DNA of 64,000 nt from NCBI RefSeq assembly GCF_037893015.1, contig NC_133666.1, forward strand, positions 656,544,869 through 656,608,868, given 5' to 3'. Positions 42,768-52,195 of the stretch are shown here, in pieces. The stretch comes from Macrotis lagotis (Eukaryota; Chordata; Mammalia; Peramelemorphia; Peramelidae). Both the position numbers and the translations under genes were made by a program. Within the stretch, counting starts at the first letter, position 1. Each line of letters begins with the position of its first letter. A model generated the notes under the pieces. That model was not told where the DNA came from. It saw nothing but the letters and a program-made list of their open reading frames with translations, and made no database searches.

Positions 42768-43104
42768 ATTCAAGAAGGGAATTGAGAACCACATGTGAGG
42801 TACGGAAAACCCCTTCTCATCTTCCTTCTTGGTGCAGCAGAAAAGATCACTGTTTTTGGAAACAGGAGCACTGGAGTTGCAATAAGATGTGCTAGCCTTT
42901 TGAATGAATGAATGAATGAATGAATGAATATATCAAGCATGAGTAAATCATGTCTTCTCTGGCTCTCAGTTTTCCTTATCTGTAAAATGGATAGGAGACC
43001 AAGGAAAGCGTCTCAACTCCATCAAATCCCTATCATTCCAGGGGTCCTAGCATCTTTCCTGGAGCATACCTTTCATTGACCTGGGAGATCTCTGCTCAGT
43101 TTAG
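42768..43104. other. Inverted-repeat spacer, left part
   Basis: Contains a (GAAT)n run at 42901-42930 and a MIR-like piece; otherwise unassigned. Confidence 0.45.
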
Positions 43105-43402
43105 CTGCAATGGATGGTGGTGGTGGTTGTTTGCTCATGATATCAGAGGTGATATCAGGTGAACTGGATTTGAGTGAGGGGGGTTCTGTGCAAAGTCACC
43201 AGTCTCACTGTCTCCTCCAGAGTCATCTGGGTTCAGTGGCTAACTGTGGATAAAGATGACTAGAGATGGCCCCGGATGTGACACAGTCAGGGTTAAGTGA
43301 CTTGCCCAAGGATAGCTATAAGTATCAAGTGTCTGGGGTTAGGTTTGAACTGAGGTCCTCCTGATTCCAGGGCCACTGCACTACCTAGCTACCCTCAATA
43401 GA
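43105..43402 (-). mobile_element. Type C SINE
   Basis: GATGGTGGTGGTGGTTGTTT tail, GAGTGAGGGGGGTTCTGTGC, CTCCTCCAGAGTCATCTGGG, then the head at CACTACCTAGCTACC. Confidence 0.87.
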
Positions 43403-43467
43403 TAGTAGCTGGAGAAAATAAGACTCCAAGAACAGGAGGGAGGTTCATGATAATTTATCTGAGATAT

Positions 43468-43612
43468 TTTTTAAAATTTATTTAAGGTAATGGAGTAGAG
43501 TGACTTGCCCAGGATCACACAGCTAGGCCATTAATGAGTGTCTGAGATGGAATTTGAACTCAGGTCCTCCTGACTCCAGGGCCAGTGCTCTGTTCAGTAG
43601 CTGCCTCTGTCT
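43468..43612 (-). mobile_element. Type A SINE
   Basis: TAAGGTAATGGAGTAGAGTG, CTCAGGTCCTCCTGACTCC and a degraded head at CAGTAGCTGCC. Confidence 0.88.
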
Positions 43613-43639
43613 TAGATATTATTAGTCTATCTCAGAAGA

Positions 43640-43905
43640 GAAATTTGCCTTTTTTCTGGTAGGCCCTGGAGAGAAGAACATGTTGAAAATGGTACCTCTT
43701 TCAAGGTAGCAAATTTAGGTTTAACATCCTCTAATCATGAAAGCTATGAAAGGAGACTGAGGTCTCTAAAGAGGTATTCAAGCAAAAGCTTCAAAGCCTT
43801 GGTGGGAGATGTTGGGTTGGGGAGGCCTCTTGGTGGATTAAGATGTCTTCAAAGGTGACCTTCCAGCTCTGAGATTCTTCAAAGGGCTTCTAGGAATTGA
43901 GAGGG
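43640..43905 (+). mobile_element. CR1/L3 LINE 3' end
   Basis: TCTCTAAAGAGGTATTCAAG, GGAGGCCTCTTGGTGGATTA and GACCTTCCAGCTCTGAGATT. Confidence 0.65.
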
Positions 43906-43919
43906 TGGTTTTCTTCAAA

Positions 43920-44440
43920 TTGATAATGAACTTTGCTCCTTAAGCTGATGCTGAAACCCAGCTAGGGAGTGGGTCACATCCTGGCAGCTGGAGATAATGA
44001 TTGGGTCTTTGGGAGATGGGCCAAGACTTTTCTCGGGCAATTTGCCTAATTTGGGGTGGGTGGGTTTTAGTCAACAAACGGGCTAATTAGCTGAGGTGAT
44101 GGGGTAATGATTTTCCTTATTAATTACTTTTCCACATCCTGTCTTCTCCATTGAGAGAGTTCTCTCTTTTCTGCACAGATGCTCAGAGTGTTGGCTCCTC
44201 CATCACCCAGGGAACAGAGCTAAATGAGGAATAGTGTGAAGCTGACTATCATTTGGGGAGATTCGTCAGGGTCGTGGGGAAGCTTCATTTGCCGAAAGCC
44301 AATCTTCATAGACAGAGGCAGTGGAATGCAAATCCCCAACCTCATCGATCATCGCAGACTGGAATGTAGAGTTCTGGAGTTGGATATACATCTGACAAGA
44401 GCTGGGGCAGCTTCAGAGATATAACAAATGGAGTGGAAGG
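43920..44440. promoter_or_regulatory. Repeat-free block in the inverted-repeat spacer, candidate enhancer
   Basis: About 500 bp without recognised repeats. It has two TAATTA homeodomain cores (44084-44089, 44121-44126), a perfect octamer ATGCAAAT (44326-44333), and an acceptor-like TCTCTTTTCTGCACAG ending 44178 that is not followed by a usable open frame. A 66-codon ORF at 44224 is without signature. Regulatory role is inferred. Confidence 0.35.
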
Positions 44441-44492
44441 GGGTTGGTGATAAATGGAAGGGCAAGGCATTTTTTTTTTCATGAGAAGATGG

Positions 44493-44851
44493 AGCCTGGT
44501 CCCTTCCAAATGGTCTGGTCCCCTTTTCAGGTCTCTTCTTCACTGTACAAAGTAAACCCCCAAATGCCCAGGAAAAATGCATAGCACCCAACAGGCCATA
44601 CCCACAGGCTCTCTGCTTGGCTCTTGTGCTATCTGGGCTGCCTGGCACTGGATTGTTGATTTACAACTGGCAGAAACCATAGAGAATGTCATCTGACCCT
44701 CCCAAGCTCTTCATTTCACAGATGAGGAAACTGAGACCAATAGAGGGGATGGTCAGGCAGGTAAACTTCAGGGTCCAGAATTTCAATGCAATTCAATATA
44801 CATTGATAAAACAACTACTGTTTGCCAGATCATGATCTGAGAAAGACCTGG
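44493..44851 (-). repeat. Right arm of the inverted repeat
   Basis: Reverse complement of 42406-42767, 359 bp. Read on the minus strand this arm is followed after 13 bp by an A9 run (44471-44479 as T). The left arm lacks that run, a possible hint that this copy arose by retrotransposition, although no target duplication was found. Confidence 0.95.
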
Positions 44852-45049
44852 CCCCAAGTGACTGGGCTCTTCCCCATGACCCAACATCCTGGAGAGGGAC
44901 ATGTTCACTACCTGTTCCTGGACCCAGTCCTTGGACTCTAGGGGCTGTTGAGCCTTTTCTCCAGATTGTCTTACCCTAGGATGAGATGGACTGCCCTGAT
45001 CCATTTGCTCCCTGTCAAAGGATTTGGACTGTGCAGGATGCCTGTCACC
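44852..45049. other. Unassigned sequence
   Basis: No gene or repeat recognised. Confidence 0.35.
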
Positions 45050-45245
45050 GTTGCCCCTCTTCCTTCACCCTTATCTTCCTCTATGTACAAAGAGTAGAGT
45101 TTTTCTTCTGCCTTGCAGCTGACCTTCTTCCCCCTCCCCTCCCCATTTGAGCTCTTTCATAGTAGGAACTGACTGACTTTGTATTTGTATTTCTAGGGTT
45201 TGTCATAAAATAAGCGCTTAATGAATCCTTCTGGAGTTCAGTGTA
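45050..45245 (+). mobile_element. L2 3' end
   Basis: TGAGCTCTTTCATAGTAGGA, TTTGTATTTGTATTTCTAGG and AATAAGCGCTTAATGAATCC. Confidence 0.7.
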
Positions 45246-45289
45246 TAATAATAGGCATTAGTCTTCCCCTATTCCCTATTCTTTTTACC

Positions 45290-45475
45290 TTTTGTTTTGA
45301 GATCTGCTGAAGACATGGTCAGCCCACCCCAGAATACTGGAAGACTGTTACCTCTGCCATCTTGGATACTTCACTTCTTTTAATACAGCCTTAGTTTATT
45401 TTAGCTTTTCAGATTGGTTTTAACTCATGTTGAGTTTGGGATTGACTAAAACTTTTCCCTCCACACCAGTTCTTT
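45290..45475 (-). mobile_element. CR1/L3 LINE fragment
   Basis: Diverged antisense CR1: TTTTAATACAGCCTTAGTTT and TTTAACTCATGTTGAGTTTG. Confidence 0.6.
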
Positions 45476-45552
45476 TCTTACATAATCTGTTGTCTGTCTG
45501 TCTATCTATACTTTCCTTCTCAATGAATAAATAATTATATAGGAAGTGCCTA

Positions 45553-45795
45553 CAATGGACAGCTAAGTGATGCCATGGATAGAGCACTAGGCTTGAAATT
45601 AGAAGGATTAATTTTCATGAGTTCAAATTCAGCCTCAGACACTTACAAGTCACTTAACTCTTTTTGCCTCAGTGTCCTTATCTGTAAAATGAGCTGGAGA
45701 AGGAAATGGCAAACCACTCCAGTATCTTTGCCAAGAAAACCCAAAATGAAGTCACAAAGAATCATATATGACTGAAATGATGGAGTAACAATAAT
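45553..45795 (+). mobile_element. Type B (Mar-1-like) CORE-SINE
   Basis: ACAGCTAAGTGATGCCATGG head, TAAAATGAGCTGGAGAAGGA, TTTGCCAAGAAAACCCAAAA and ATGACTGAAATGATGGAG. Confidence 0.93.
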
Positions 45796-46035
45796 ATGCC
45801 AGCCACCGGCATACAAATAGATAGAATACAAATGGAAAGAAGAAATGATCCTTCCAATCAAAACTCACCTTCTGAAGTAGGAGACAAGTACATATTTCAG
45901 AACATAGAGAGTAAATGTAAATAAATAACCGGGGAGTTAGAGAACAAGCTTTTGGAAGACAGCTAAGTCAGGAAGACTTCCTGTAGAAATGAGCTGCATC
46001 CTGTACTTGTGAATTTTTTGAGCCCAAGTGTAGTT
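45796..46035 (+). repeat. Ancient dispersed repeat fragment
   Basis: ATGATCCTTCCAATCAAAAC, then AAGTCAGGAAGACTTCCTGT. Confidence 0.4.
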
Positions 46036-46037
46036 CT

Positions 46038-46057
46038 TTATTATTATTATTACTATC

Positions 46058-46089
<32 letters not shown>

Positions 46090-46120
46090 TTTGTTTGTTT
46101 GTTTGTTTGTTTATTTATTT
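46038..46120. repeat. (ATT)n/(TTTA)n/(TTTG)n array
   Basis: ATT, ATTT and GTTT units; probably the expanded A-rich tail of the adjoining minus-strand SINE. Confidence 0.9.
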
Positions 46121-46250
46121 AAAGCAATGGGTTTAAGTGCCCAAGATCACATAGCTAGGTAACTATTAAGTATTTGAGGCTAGATTTGAACTCAGGTCCT
46201 CCTGACTCCAGGGCCAGTGCTCTATCCACTGTGGTCCTTCTACCCCAAGT
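46121..46250 (-). mobile_element. Type A marsupial SINE
   Basis: AAGCAATGGGTTTAAGTGCC, ACTCAGGTCCTCCTGACTCC and CTCTATCCACTGTGG. Confidence 0.9.
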
Positions 46251-46299
46251 GTAGTTTTTTACATTTATTGGTACAATAAAAAGGAGGAAGGAAGGGAAA

Positions 46300-46690
46300 A
46301 ATCGTTTATTAAATACCTACTATGTGTACTATGCTTGGGCATTTTATAAATTATTATCCTCACAACAACTTTGTAAGGTTATTATTATTATTATTATTAT
46401 CATTATCCCTATTTTACAGTTTAGGAAACCTAGCCAGATCAAGGTTTAAATGACTTGCCCAGGGTCACACAACTAATAAGTGTCTGAGTCTGAATTGGAA
46501 TACAGGTTTTCCTGGATCCACATCTAGTGCTCTATCCACTGTGCCATCTAGTTGGGTTGGGAGTCAGAAGTCTTAAATTAAACTCCTAGCTTTTCCGTTT
46601 ACTGCCAGGATATGACCTTGAGCATATAGCTTAGACTTTCTGGGCTTTAGTTTTCTGATATATACCATGAACTTTGAATCTGTGCTCCCA
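46300..46690 (-). mobile_element. MIR pair
   Basis: 46310-46550 is minus MIR (TTATCCTCACAACAACTTTG, GCCCAGGGTCACACAACTAA). 46556-46690 is a plus-strand MIR joined to it. Confidence 0.7.
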
Positions 46691-47190
46691 TGAATCTATG
46701 AATATTTCTCATTGTTAGCCTCTGCCCATGCCGGTTGGGGAGTACAATATTGAATGGGTTGAATGTGTGAGGATGTGTGTGCTTGTGAGGGGGCAGAAGG
46801 GAATGACTTACAAAATGATGGATTAGGCAAATTAATCTTGCTTATGTCATTACATTACATGAAGTTCAATTTGGGTTGATGGATCTTCTTTAAAAAAATT
46901 TTTATTTATTCTTTGCTGCTGGGTATCTGCAAACAGTGTTCCTCCTATTTCTGTGATATATTATGGTTTTGCATGGTTGAGCTACCATAGGAAAGGGTCG
47001 CCATTTCCATAATTAACCCCATTTTTCAGAGCCTTAGAACACAGACTCATTAATTTGCACAGAGCTGAAATTTGGCAAAAACAGCCTCAGCCTGGAGTCT
47101 ATGAACTCTTTCTAATGTGCTCAAACTTAGCTCAGCTATGTGTTCTGTAGGGGGCCCACACCCCATGATTCATTTGCATTTTTTCCTCAT
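46691..47190. other. Mostly repeat-free AT-rich DNA
   Basis: 46930-47180 has no recognised repeat and contains CCATTTCCATAATTAACC and CATTAATTTGCACAGAG; a weak conserved-element candidate. Confidence 0.3.
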
Positions 47191-47560
47191 CAAGCAGACT
47201 GTCTTAATAGACAGTATACTGAACTTGACCTCAAGATCTTTGTTCAGTTCTTGACTTTGACCCTTGCTAGCTATGTGCTAAGTTACCTAATCTTTCAGGA
47301 TCCTTCATCATCTATAAAGAAGAGATTACTATTTGTAATATCTACATCAGCTTTGTTGAGACTGAAATGAATCTGGGAATATGTAGGGCAGTGGATTGAC
47401 CTTTGAACATACAAGGATATTCTACAACCTTCCAAGGGATGTTAGGAAAATCTGACAGAAGTTGAGGTTTGATTTCCTAGCCATGTAGGTATAATTTGAT
47501 GATATAAAGTCTTCTAGTCATCTGTAGACAGACAATCTGATGACTCAGTAGCTGCCGAAC
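47191..47560. other. MIR then unassigned DNA
   Basis: 47200-47375 is MIR-like in plus orientation; the rest is unassigned. Confidence 0.4.
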
Positions 47561-48180
47561 AGGAATTGAGTGTGCTTACTCAAGGTTCCACCTACCTTCT
47601 CTCAGCCTCTCCCTTTGTGACGATGAGGAAGCAGAAATGGTTGGAGCTGCTGAGTAGTAAGATGACTGTTTTCCTTTTCCCTTACCTGACCTTGATGGGA
47701 GACACAAATGACTGTTTCTTGGCAGTTAATTCTTTTTTGATACTAGTGGATATGTTCAGGATGTGACCTGTGAAGATCCAGAGGTCCTGGCAGAGGCACC
47801 ACCAGAGACTGGAATCAGTAGCAGAGTCCAATGGAGCCAGAGAGTTGGGAGGTGACCGAGTAGCAATCCAGAGATGGATGAGGTCAGGCAAGTGGTCTTG
47901 TGAGCAATTTGAGGTTTGGAGAGATTGTAGGATAGCAATTGAGTGGTTTAGTCCAGTGACAGCTGAGCCTAGTGAATAACCAGCATGGCTGATAGGCAAC
48001 CTGATTGACTTGCCCCAGCAATGGGCCATCTATCTCATCCAGCTGAGAACCTTTGGGGAGCACCACCAACTGAGCTATCCATCCTCTGGAGACACTGTAC
48101 CTTGTGAAAACACAGTCCAATTGAGCAACAGACACCTCTATTGCAGTACTATACCCTATGGTGAACTTCCCTAATATTTT
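47560..48180. other. Unidentified stretch with overlapping ORFs
   Basis: About 600 bp with no repeat recognised and unusually low stop density on both strands: 66 and 69 codons on plus (47566, 47770), 115 and 83 codons on minus (47682-48029, 47884-48135). None shows a conserved domain I recognise. Could be a decayed retrocopy, an LTR or unique DNA. Confidence 0.3.
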
Positions 48181-49030
48181 TTATAAATTTGACTTCAAAT
48201 TTATATGTACAAGGGGAGAGTGCACTCCTAATTTTTATTTAAATAAATTGTTCTTTCTATAAATTTTTAGTAAATTTTTTCCTAAAAAGTCAAGTAATGC
48301 CAATTGTTTGATTCTTAAGGGGAAACACCTTGGTGGGGGCTCAGAATTTACTGAACTAGGAACAGCAGCTACCTCAGCAGGTTACCCTTAGAACCCTGAG
48401 AGAAGCAACAATCACCACTGTTCAGTTTAGGAGAGTGAGCCCAGAGGGATGCTACATATATAAAAAGCTCTGTAAATTTTACAGTGTTATATAAATGCTG
48501 GTTATTATCATTACTTAACCAACAAGATGGGCTAGAGTGTCTTCACAGGCTGAGTTGTAAATGGCTAGCTGATGAAATCTCAAGGAGCAAAAGAGAGGGG
48601 AAAAATCTTGTAGGATTGATTGGAGCATCTCTAGGTGAGTTGAATGGGAATCACTTTGGGCCCGGGACTCGCCCCAGTACAAGTTATAGGACTGGGTTAA
48701 AGGATGTGCTTTGATCAAAGAACAGAGCCCAAGAGGAGTTCACTCTAGGGGAATTGGTTTCTGGCTACCCTCGTTTGGGAGGGTCTTCAAGTTGGGATAA
48801 TAGATGGAGTTCAGAGTTCATCTTATCTGTTGTCCCTCATCTTATGATAAGTAAATCAAGGCCCAGAGAATTGAAGTGACTTACAGAGTTACAAAGGTAG
48901 TATAGTAAGTGGCAGAGGTAAGATTTGAATCCAGATCTTCTGAGTTTTAATCCAAAGCCTCCTTTTCAGTGTACCATGATACTTCTTATGAGAGGCTCTG
49001 CATTTAAGTACTAATTCTGCTATGTAGTCT
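48181..49030. other. Unassigned; MIR-like at 48800-48980
   Basis: 48820-48975 shows a reverse MIR pattern (AGGCCCAGAGAATTGAAGTG). No gene supported. Confidence 0.4.
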
Positions 49031-49034
49031 ATTT

Positions 49035-49285
49035 TCTAAAAATAAATATTTTATTTATTTTTCCAACCACATACAATGGTTTTTTTTTTTGGCAAGGTTT
49101 TGGCAAGGTTTTGAGTTTTACATTTTTTCTCCCTCCCCCTCCTTCACTTCCCTCTTCCCCCTCCCTCCCCCCAAAGCAATCTGATATAGGCTTTACATTT
49201 GTAACCATGCTAAACATAGATAGAAAATGAACATTTTATGAGAGAAGAATCATATCCAAATAGAAGAAAACATTAGAGATAACAA
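49035..49285 (-). mobile_element. L1 3' terminus, antisense
   Basis: TTTATTTTTCCAACCACATA, a pyrimidine-rich TCCCCCTCCCTCCCCCC run and GTAACCATGCTAAACATAG are the reverse of an L1 3' UTR. Confidence 0.75.
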
Positions 49286-49436
49286 AATTATGTAATGCAT
49301 AAGATAATTTTTTTAAAAATTGAAGATAATAAACTTTGGTCTTTATTTAAATTCCATAGTTTCTTCTCTGGATTTGAATTTTTTTTTCCCATCACAAGTC
49401 CTTTAAAATCCGACATGTAGTCTAATTAAGTCTCAC

Positions 49437-49648
49437 TTGGGGCAGCTAGGTGGTCAGGAAGACCTGAGTTGAAATTCAGTTTCAGACACTTTACTATGTG
49501 ACCCTGGATAAGTCACTCAAACTGTTTGCCTTGATTTCTTCATCTATAAAATGAACTAGAGAAGAAAATGGTAATTCATTTCTGTATGTTTGCCAAATGG
49601 GCTCATGAGGAGCTGGATAAGACTGAAACGTCAACAGCAACAAAGTCT
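49437..49648 (+). mobile_element. Type B CORE-SINE, head deleted
   Basis: TTGGGGCAGCTAGGTGGTCA joins directly to GGAAGACCTGAGTTGAAATT, so about 25 bp of the head is missing. It ends ATAAGACTGAAACGTCAACA. Confidence 0.88.
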
Positions 49649-49649
49649 T

Positions 49650-50035
49650 ATTTAACAGCTATGTGACCTTGAACCAGTTACCACTTTTCTGGGAACCAGT
49701 GTTCTCTTCTGTAAAAGAAGAAAGTTAGACTAGACGACATCTAAATCAATTTAAGAACCTGAGGTTCATGGACTAGATTTCCCGGGATTCCAGAAGCTTG
49801 GATGGGAAAAAATATATATAATTATATATTTATTTTCATGTTTAACCTCAAGTTGAAATTTAGTATTTCATATAATTATTTAAAAACCTGATTCTGAGAT
49901 TAGCTAATAGGCTTCACCAGACTGTCCAAAGGGTCCAAGAAACACGCAAGCAAAAGTCAAGAACTCAAATGAAATAATGATTCTCCAGTCCCTGAATGAT
50001 GCCTCTATGATGAGGCCACCAAATATGTTCAGATG
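49650..50035. other. MIR-like piece and old repeat remnant
   Basis: 49655-49760 MIR-like; 49760-49930 includes GAACCTGAGGTTCATGGACT, a DNA-transposon-like remnant pattern. Confidence 0.4.
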
Positions 50036-50114
50036 TTATTTCAAAGGCCAGATGATTGGCTCTGTGGACTGTTAGAGGAGTTCAGAGCTTTGGCATGTAT
50101 ATGTGTGTGGCACC

Positions 50115-50730
50115 ATGAAGGTCCAGGACAAGATCATGGATTTGGGCTGGTTTGGACATGTACCCTGTGCCTCAAGCCTTCCTTCCACCACATGCTCTGC
50201 TTCATCTTGTCCAATATGGGGGCCAATGATGGAGTCACAGCTTGTGGGTCCAGCTGGACCAGGACAACTTTTTTGATGAATTTCAAATGATGGTGGATCA
50301 TGATGAAATTCATTTAGAGGGGCAGCTAGGTGGTGTAGTGGATAGAGCACCGGCCCTGGAGTCAGGAGTACCTGGGTTCAAATCCGGTCTCAGACACTTA
50401 ATAATTACCTAGCTGTGTGGCCTTGGGCAAACTACTTAACCCCATTTGCCTTGCAAAAACCTAAAAAAAAGAAAAGAAATTTATTTAGAGCTGACACTGG
50501 AAAATTTTTCTAGTTCCTTGAAATTTGGCTCAGAATGCCAAAAGAGGGATAATCAAATTGACCAACAGATACTTCCACTGCTTTACTGTGACTGTGGAAA
50601 GCCATTTTTGTTAAGCTATAGTCACAGTGTAACACATGATATCCCTGTAGGGGTTATTTCCAAAAAATTATGGCTTGATTTCTAAGAGCCCACTGCACCA
50701 GACTTTAATTTTTAACTATACTTACAGTTT
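50115..50730 (+). pseudogene. HUS1: HUS1-derived processed pseudogene (5' part of the coding region)
   Basis: HUS1 is the checkpoint subunit that forms the ring-shaped RAD9-RAD1-HUS1 clamp on damaged DNA. From ATG at 50115 the copy begins MKVQDKIMD, then, after a deletion and frameshift, gives CTL...NFILCDKLANGG-like residues (here HHMLCFILSNMGANDGV), then DNFFDEFQM, EIYLELT, VTHDIP and ISKKLWLDF, and past a TAA stop EPTAPDFNF and LYL. This is the order and spacing of roughly the first 150-170 of HUS1's 280 residues (length recalled from knowledge). It has no introns, at least three frameshifts, two stops near the end and a type A SINE at 50320-50475. These mark a dead retrocopy rather than an exon set. 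The 3' part of the coding region is missing. HUS1B ancestry is less likely but not excluded. Confidence 0.88.
50320..50475 (+). mobile_element. Type A SINE inside the HUS1 pseudogene
   Basis: Well-preserved copy (CACCGGCCCTGGAGTCAGGA, TACCTGGGTTCAAATCCGGT). Target duplication GAAATTCATTTAGAG at 50305-50319 and GAAATTTATTTAGAG at 50476-50490, one mismatch. The duplicated bases encode the EI(H/Y)LE of HUS1, so insertion postdates the retrocopy. Confidence 0.95.
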
Positions 50731-50741
50731 TGAAGGCTATC

Positions 50742-50970
50742 CAGGGGTGTGCTAGTAAATATTTAATAACTGGTTCGCTGGAAAAAATAAGGGTAGTTTA
50801 AAATTTAATCTGCATTATTTTCTCCATCACTTATCTTGAGTCTGGGCAATCAACAAAACAATAAATCAAGCTTTGGTTTGTAGGATTTGTGGGTTTCTGA
50901 GATGTGAATTCTCATTCTGGAAGTTTAACAATCAGCTCTCCAGTTAAGATCTGGTTCAAATGCACCACTG
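50742..50970. mobile_element. hAT-like non-autonomous element
   Basis: Begins CAGGGGTGTGCTAG and ends TGCACCACTG (reverse complement CAGTGGTGCA), a short imperfect terminal inverted repeat of hAT style. Internally homologous to 14837-15040. It directly follows the last recognisable HUS1 codons. Confidence 0.55.
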
Positions 50971-52195
50971 GGTAGACCATATCAAGTAAATCCTGATCAG
51001 ATTGGGTCAAATCCTTCCCAATCCTGACTTTCTTGGGTCCTTAAGTCAGAGGGTGGGATTTGAGAAGTTTTACCAGTTTGGGGCTGGGTGGAGATCAATG
51101 ACAAAGTTGACTGAAGGCATCACCCTTTCTTTTAAAATTAAATGCCTGGCTAGGGACTCTAGACAGATACCATTGTGCCACAGAGTTCAAATTTGCAGGA
51201 GGAAAATCACAGCTTTCTTGTGTTTCTTAAATCACCAGGCCTGCTTCCAAGACATTTCATCTTGATGTTCCTCTTCCAGCCAGATCAGCCAGTTGCTGAC
51301 TCTGTGAGTGTCCTAGGGGTCAAGCAGGGTGAGAGCTTAGACACTGAAGGCCTGCAGAAGACCCTAGACACTCTAAAATAGAACCTGTGATTAGCTCTGT
51401 CTAGACCAAACTTCCTCCTGACCCATTTTGCAATGACTTTGAAAGGATCCCTGCTTGCTGAGAACCCTGGGGCTGCCCTGACTTTAAGGACCGTTAAGTC
51501 ACAGAAGGGGCCAGGCTCATTTGCCCTTCTAACTCTGAGGAAGTTACTTCACCTGTATGGATCTCAGTTTCTCCATTTGTGAAAGGAAAATCCAGAGACA
51601 GACTTCTCACTCCTCACTCCTCTGCACCTCTCTCCTTTTCTAACAGGAAACTTGCACCAGAAACATCCAACTGTGATAAGGATAGAGAGACAGGAGCAGT
51701 ACTTACTTACACAGGCTAAGGGAAATGGTGAATTGGAGTAATGATGGAGATCATTCAGAACAGGGACAAAAAGACCACACTTTTGTCTTCATTATCTGGA
51801 GATTTCAGGCAAAAGGAACCTTTGCTTCCATTCTCTCCTTCTCTTTGTATGTTTAGACAGGTTGGGGGGGGGGGGCTGGGTGAGACTGGCTTGGGATGAG
51901 AATTCTGGAGGACACAATAGGTCTTGGGCCACACACAGGGTCAACCCTTAATGGGACTAATAACAACTCCCCAAATACCAAGAAGCAAAGGGGCCTCAGG
52001 AAAGAGGGAGGGAGGGTTTTTTCTTCTTTGTCCTTTGTGGGTAGCAGGTCTCATTAACTCTCATTCTCCTCCAGCAACTTCAGTTATTTGTGGCCTTTGG
52101 GTCTCCTTACGGTTTGGGGGAGGGGACTGTGTCCCTTCTTTACCTTCCATGTTCATACAATCTTGAAAACATCACTTGGGTTTTTATTTTAATTA
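50971..52195. other. Unassigned DNA, largely repeat-free
   Basis: 1.2 kb with only a short MIR-like piece (51540-51600) and a G10 tract (51864-51873). ORFs at 51002-51381 and 51924-52166 have no signature. An acceptor-like CCTCTTCCAG at 51275-51284 and a donor-like GGGTGAGAG at about 51328 frame a short open segment, weaker than the 2995-3085 candidate. Confidence 0.35.

Noticed and set aside
44163..44240. Exon following the strong acceptor TCTCTTTTCTGCACAG
   Set aside because: All three frames hit stops within about 18 codons and no donor follows, so only a terminal exon could work. Not called.
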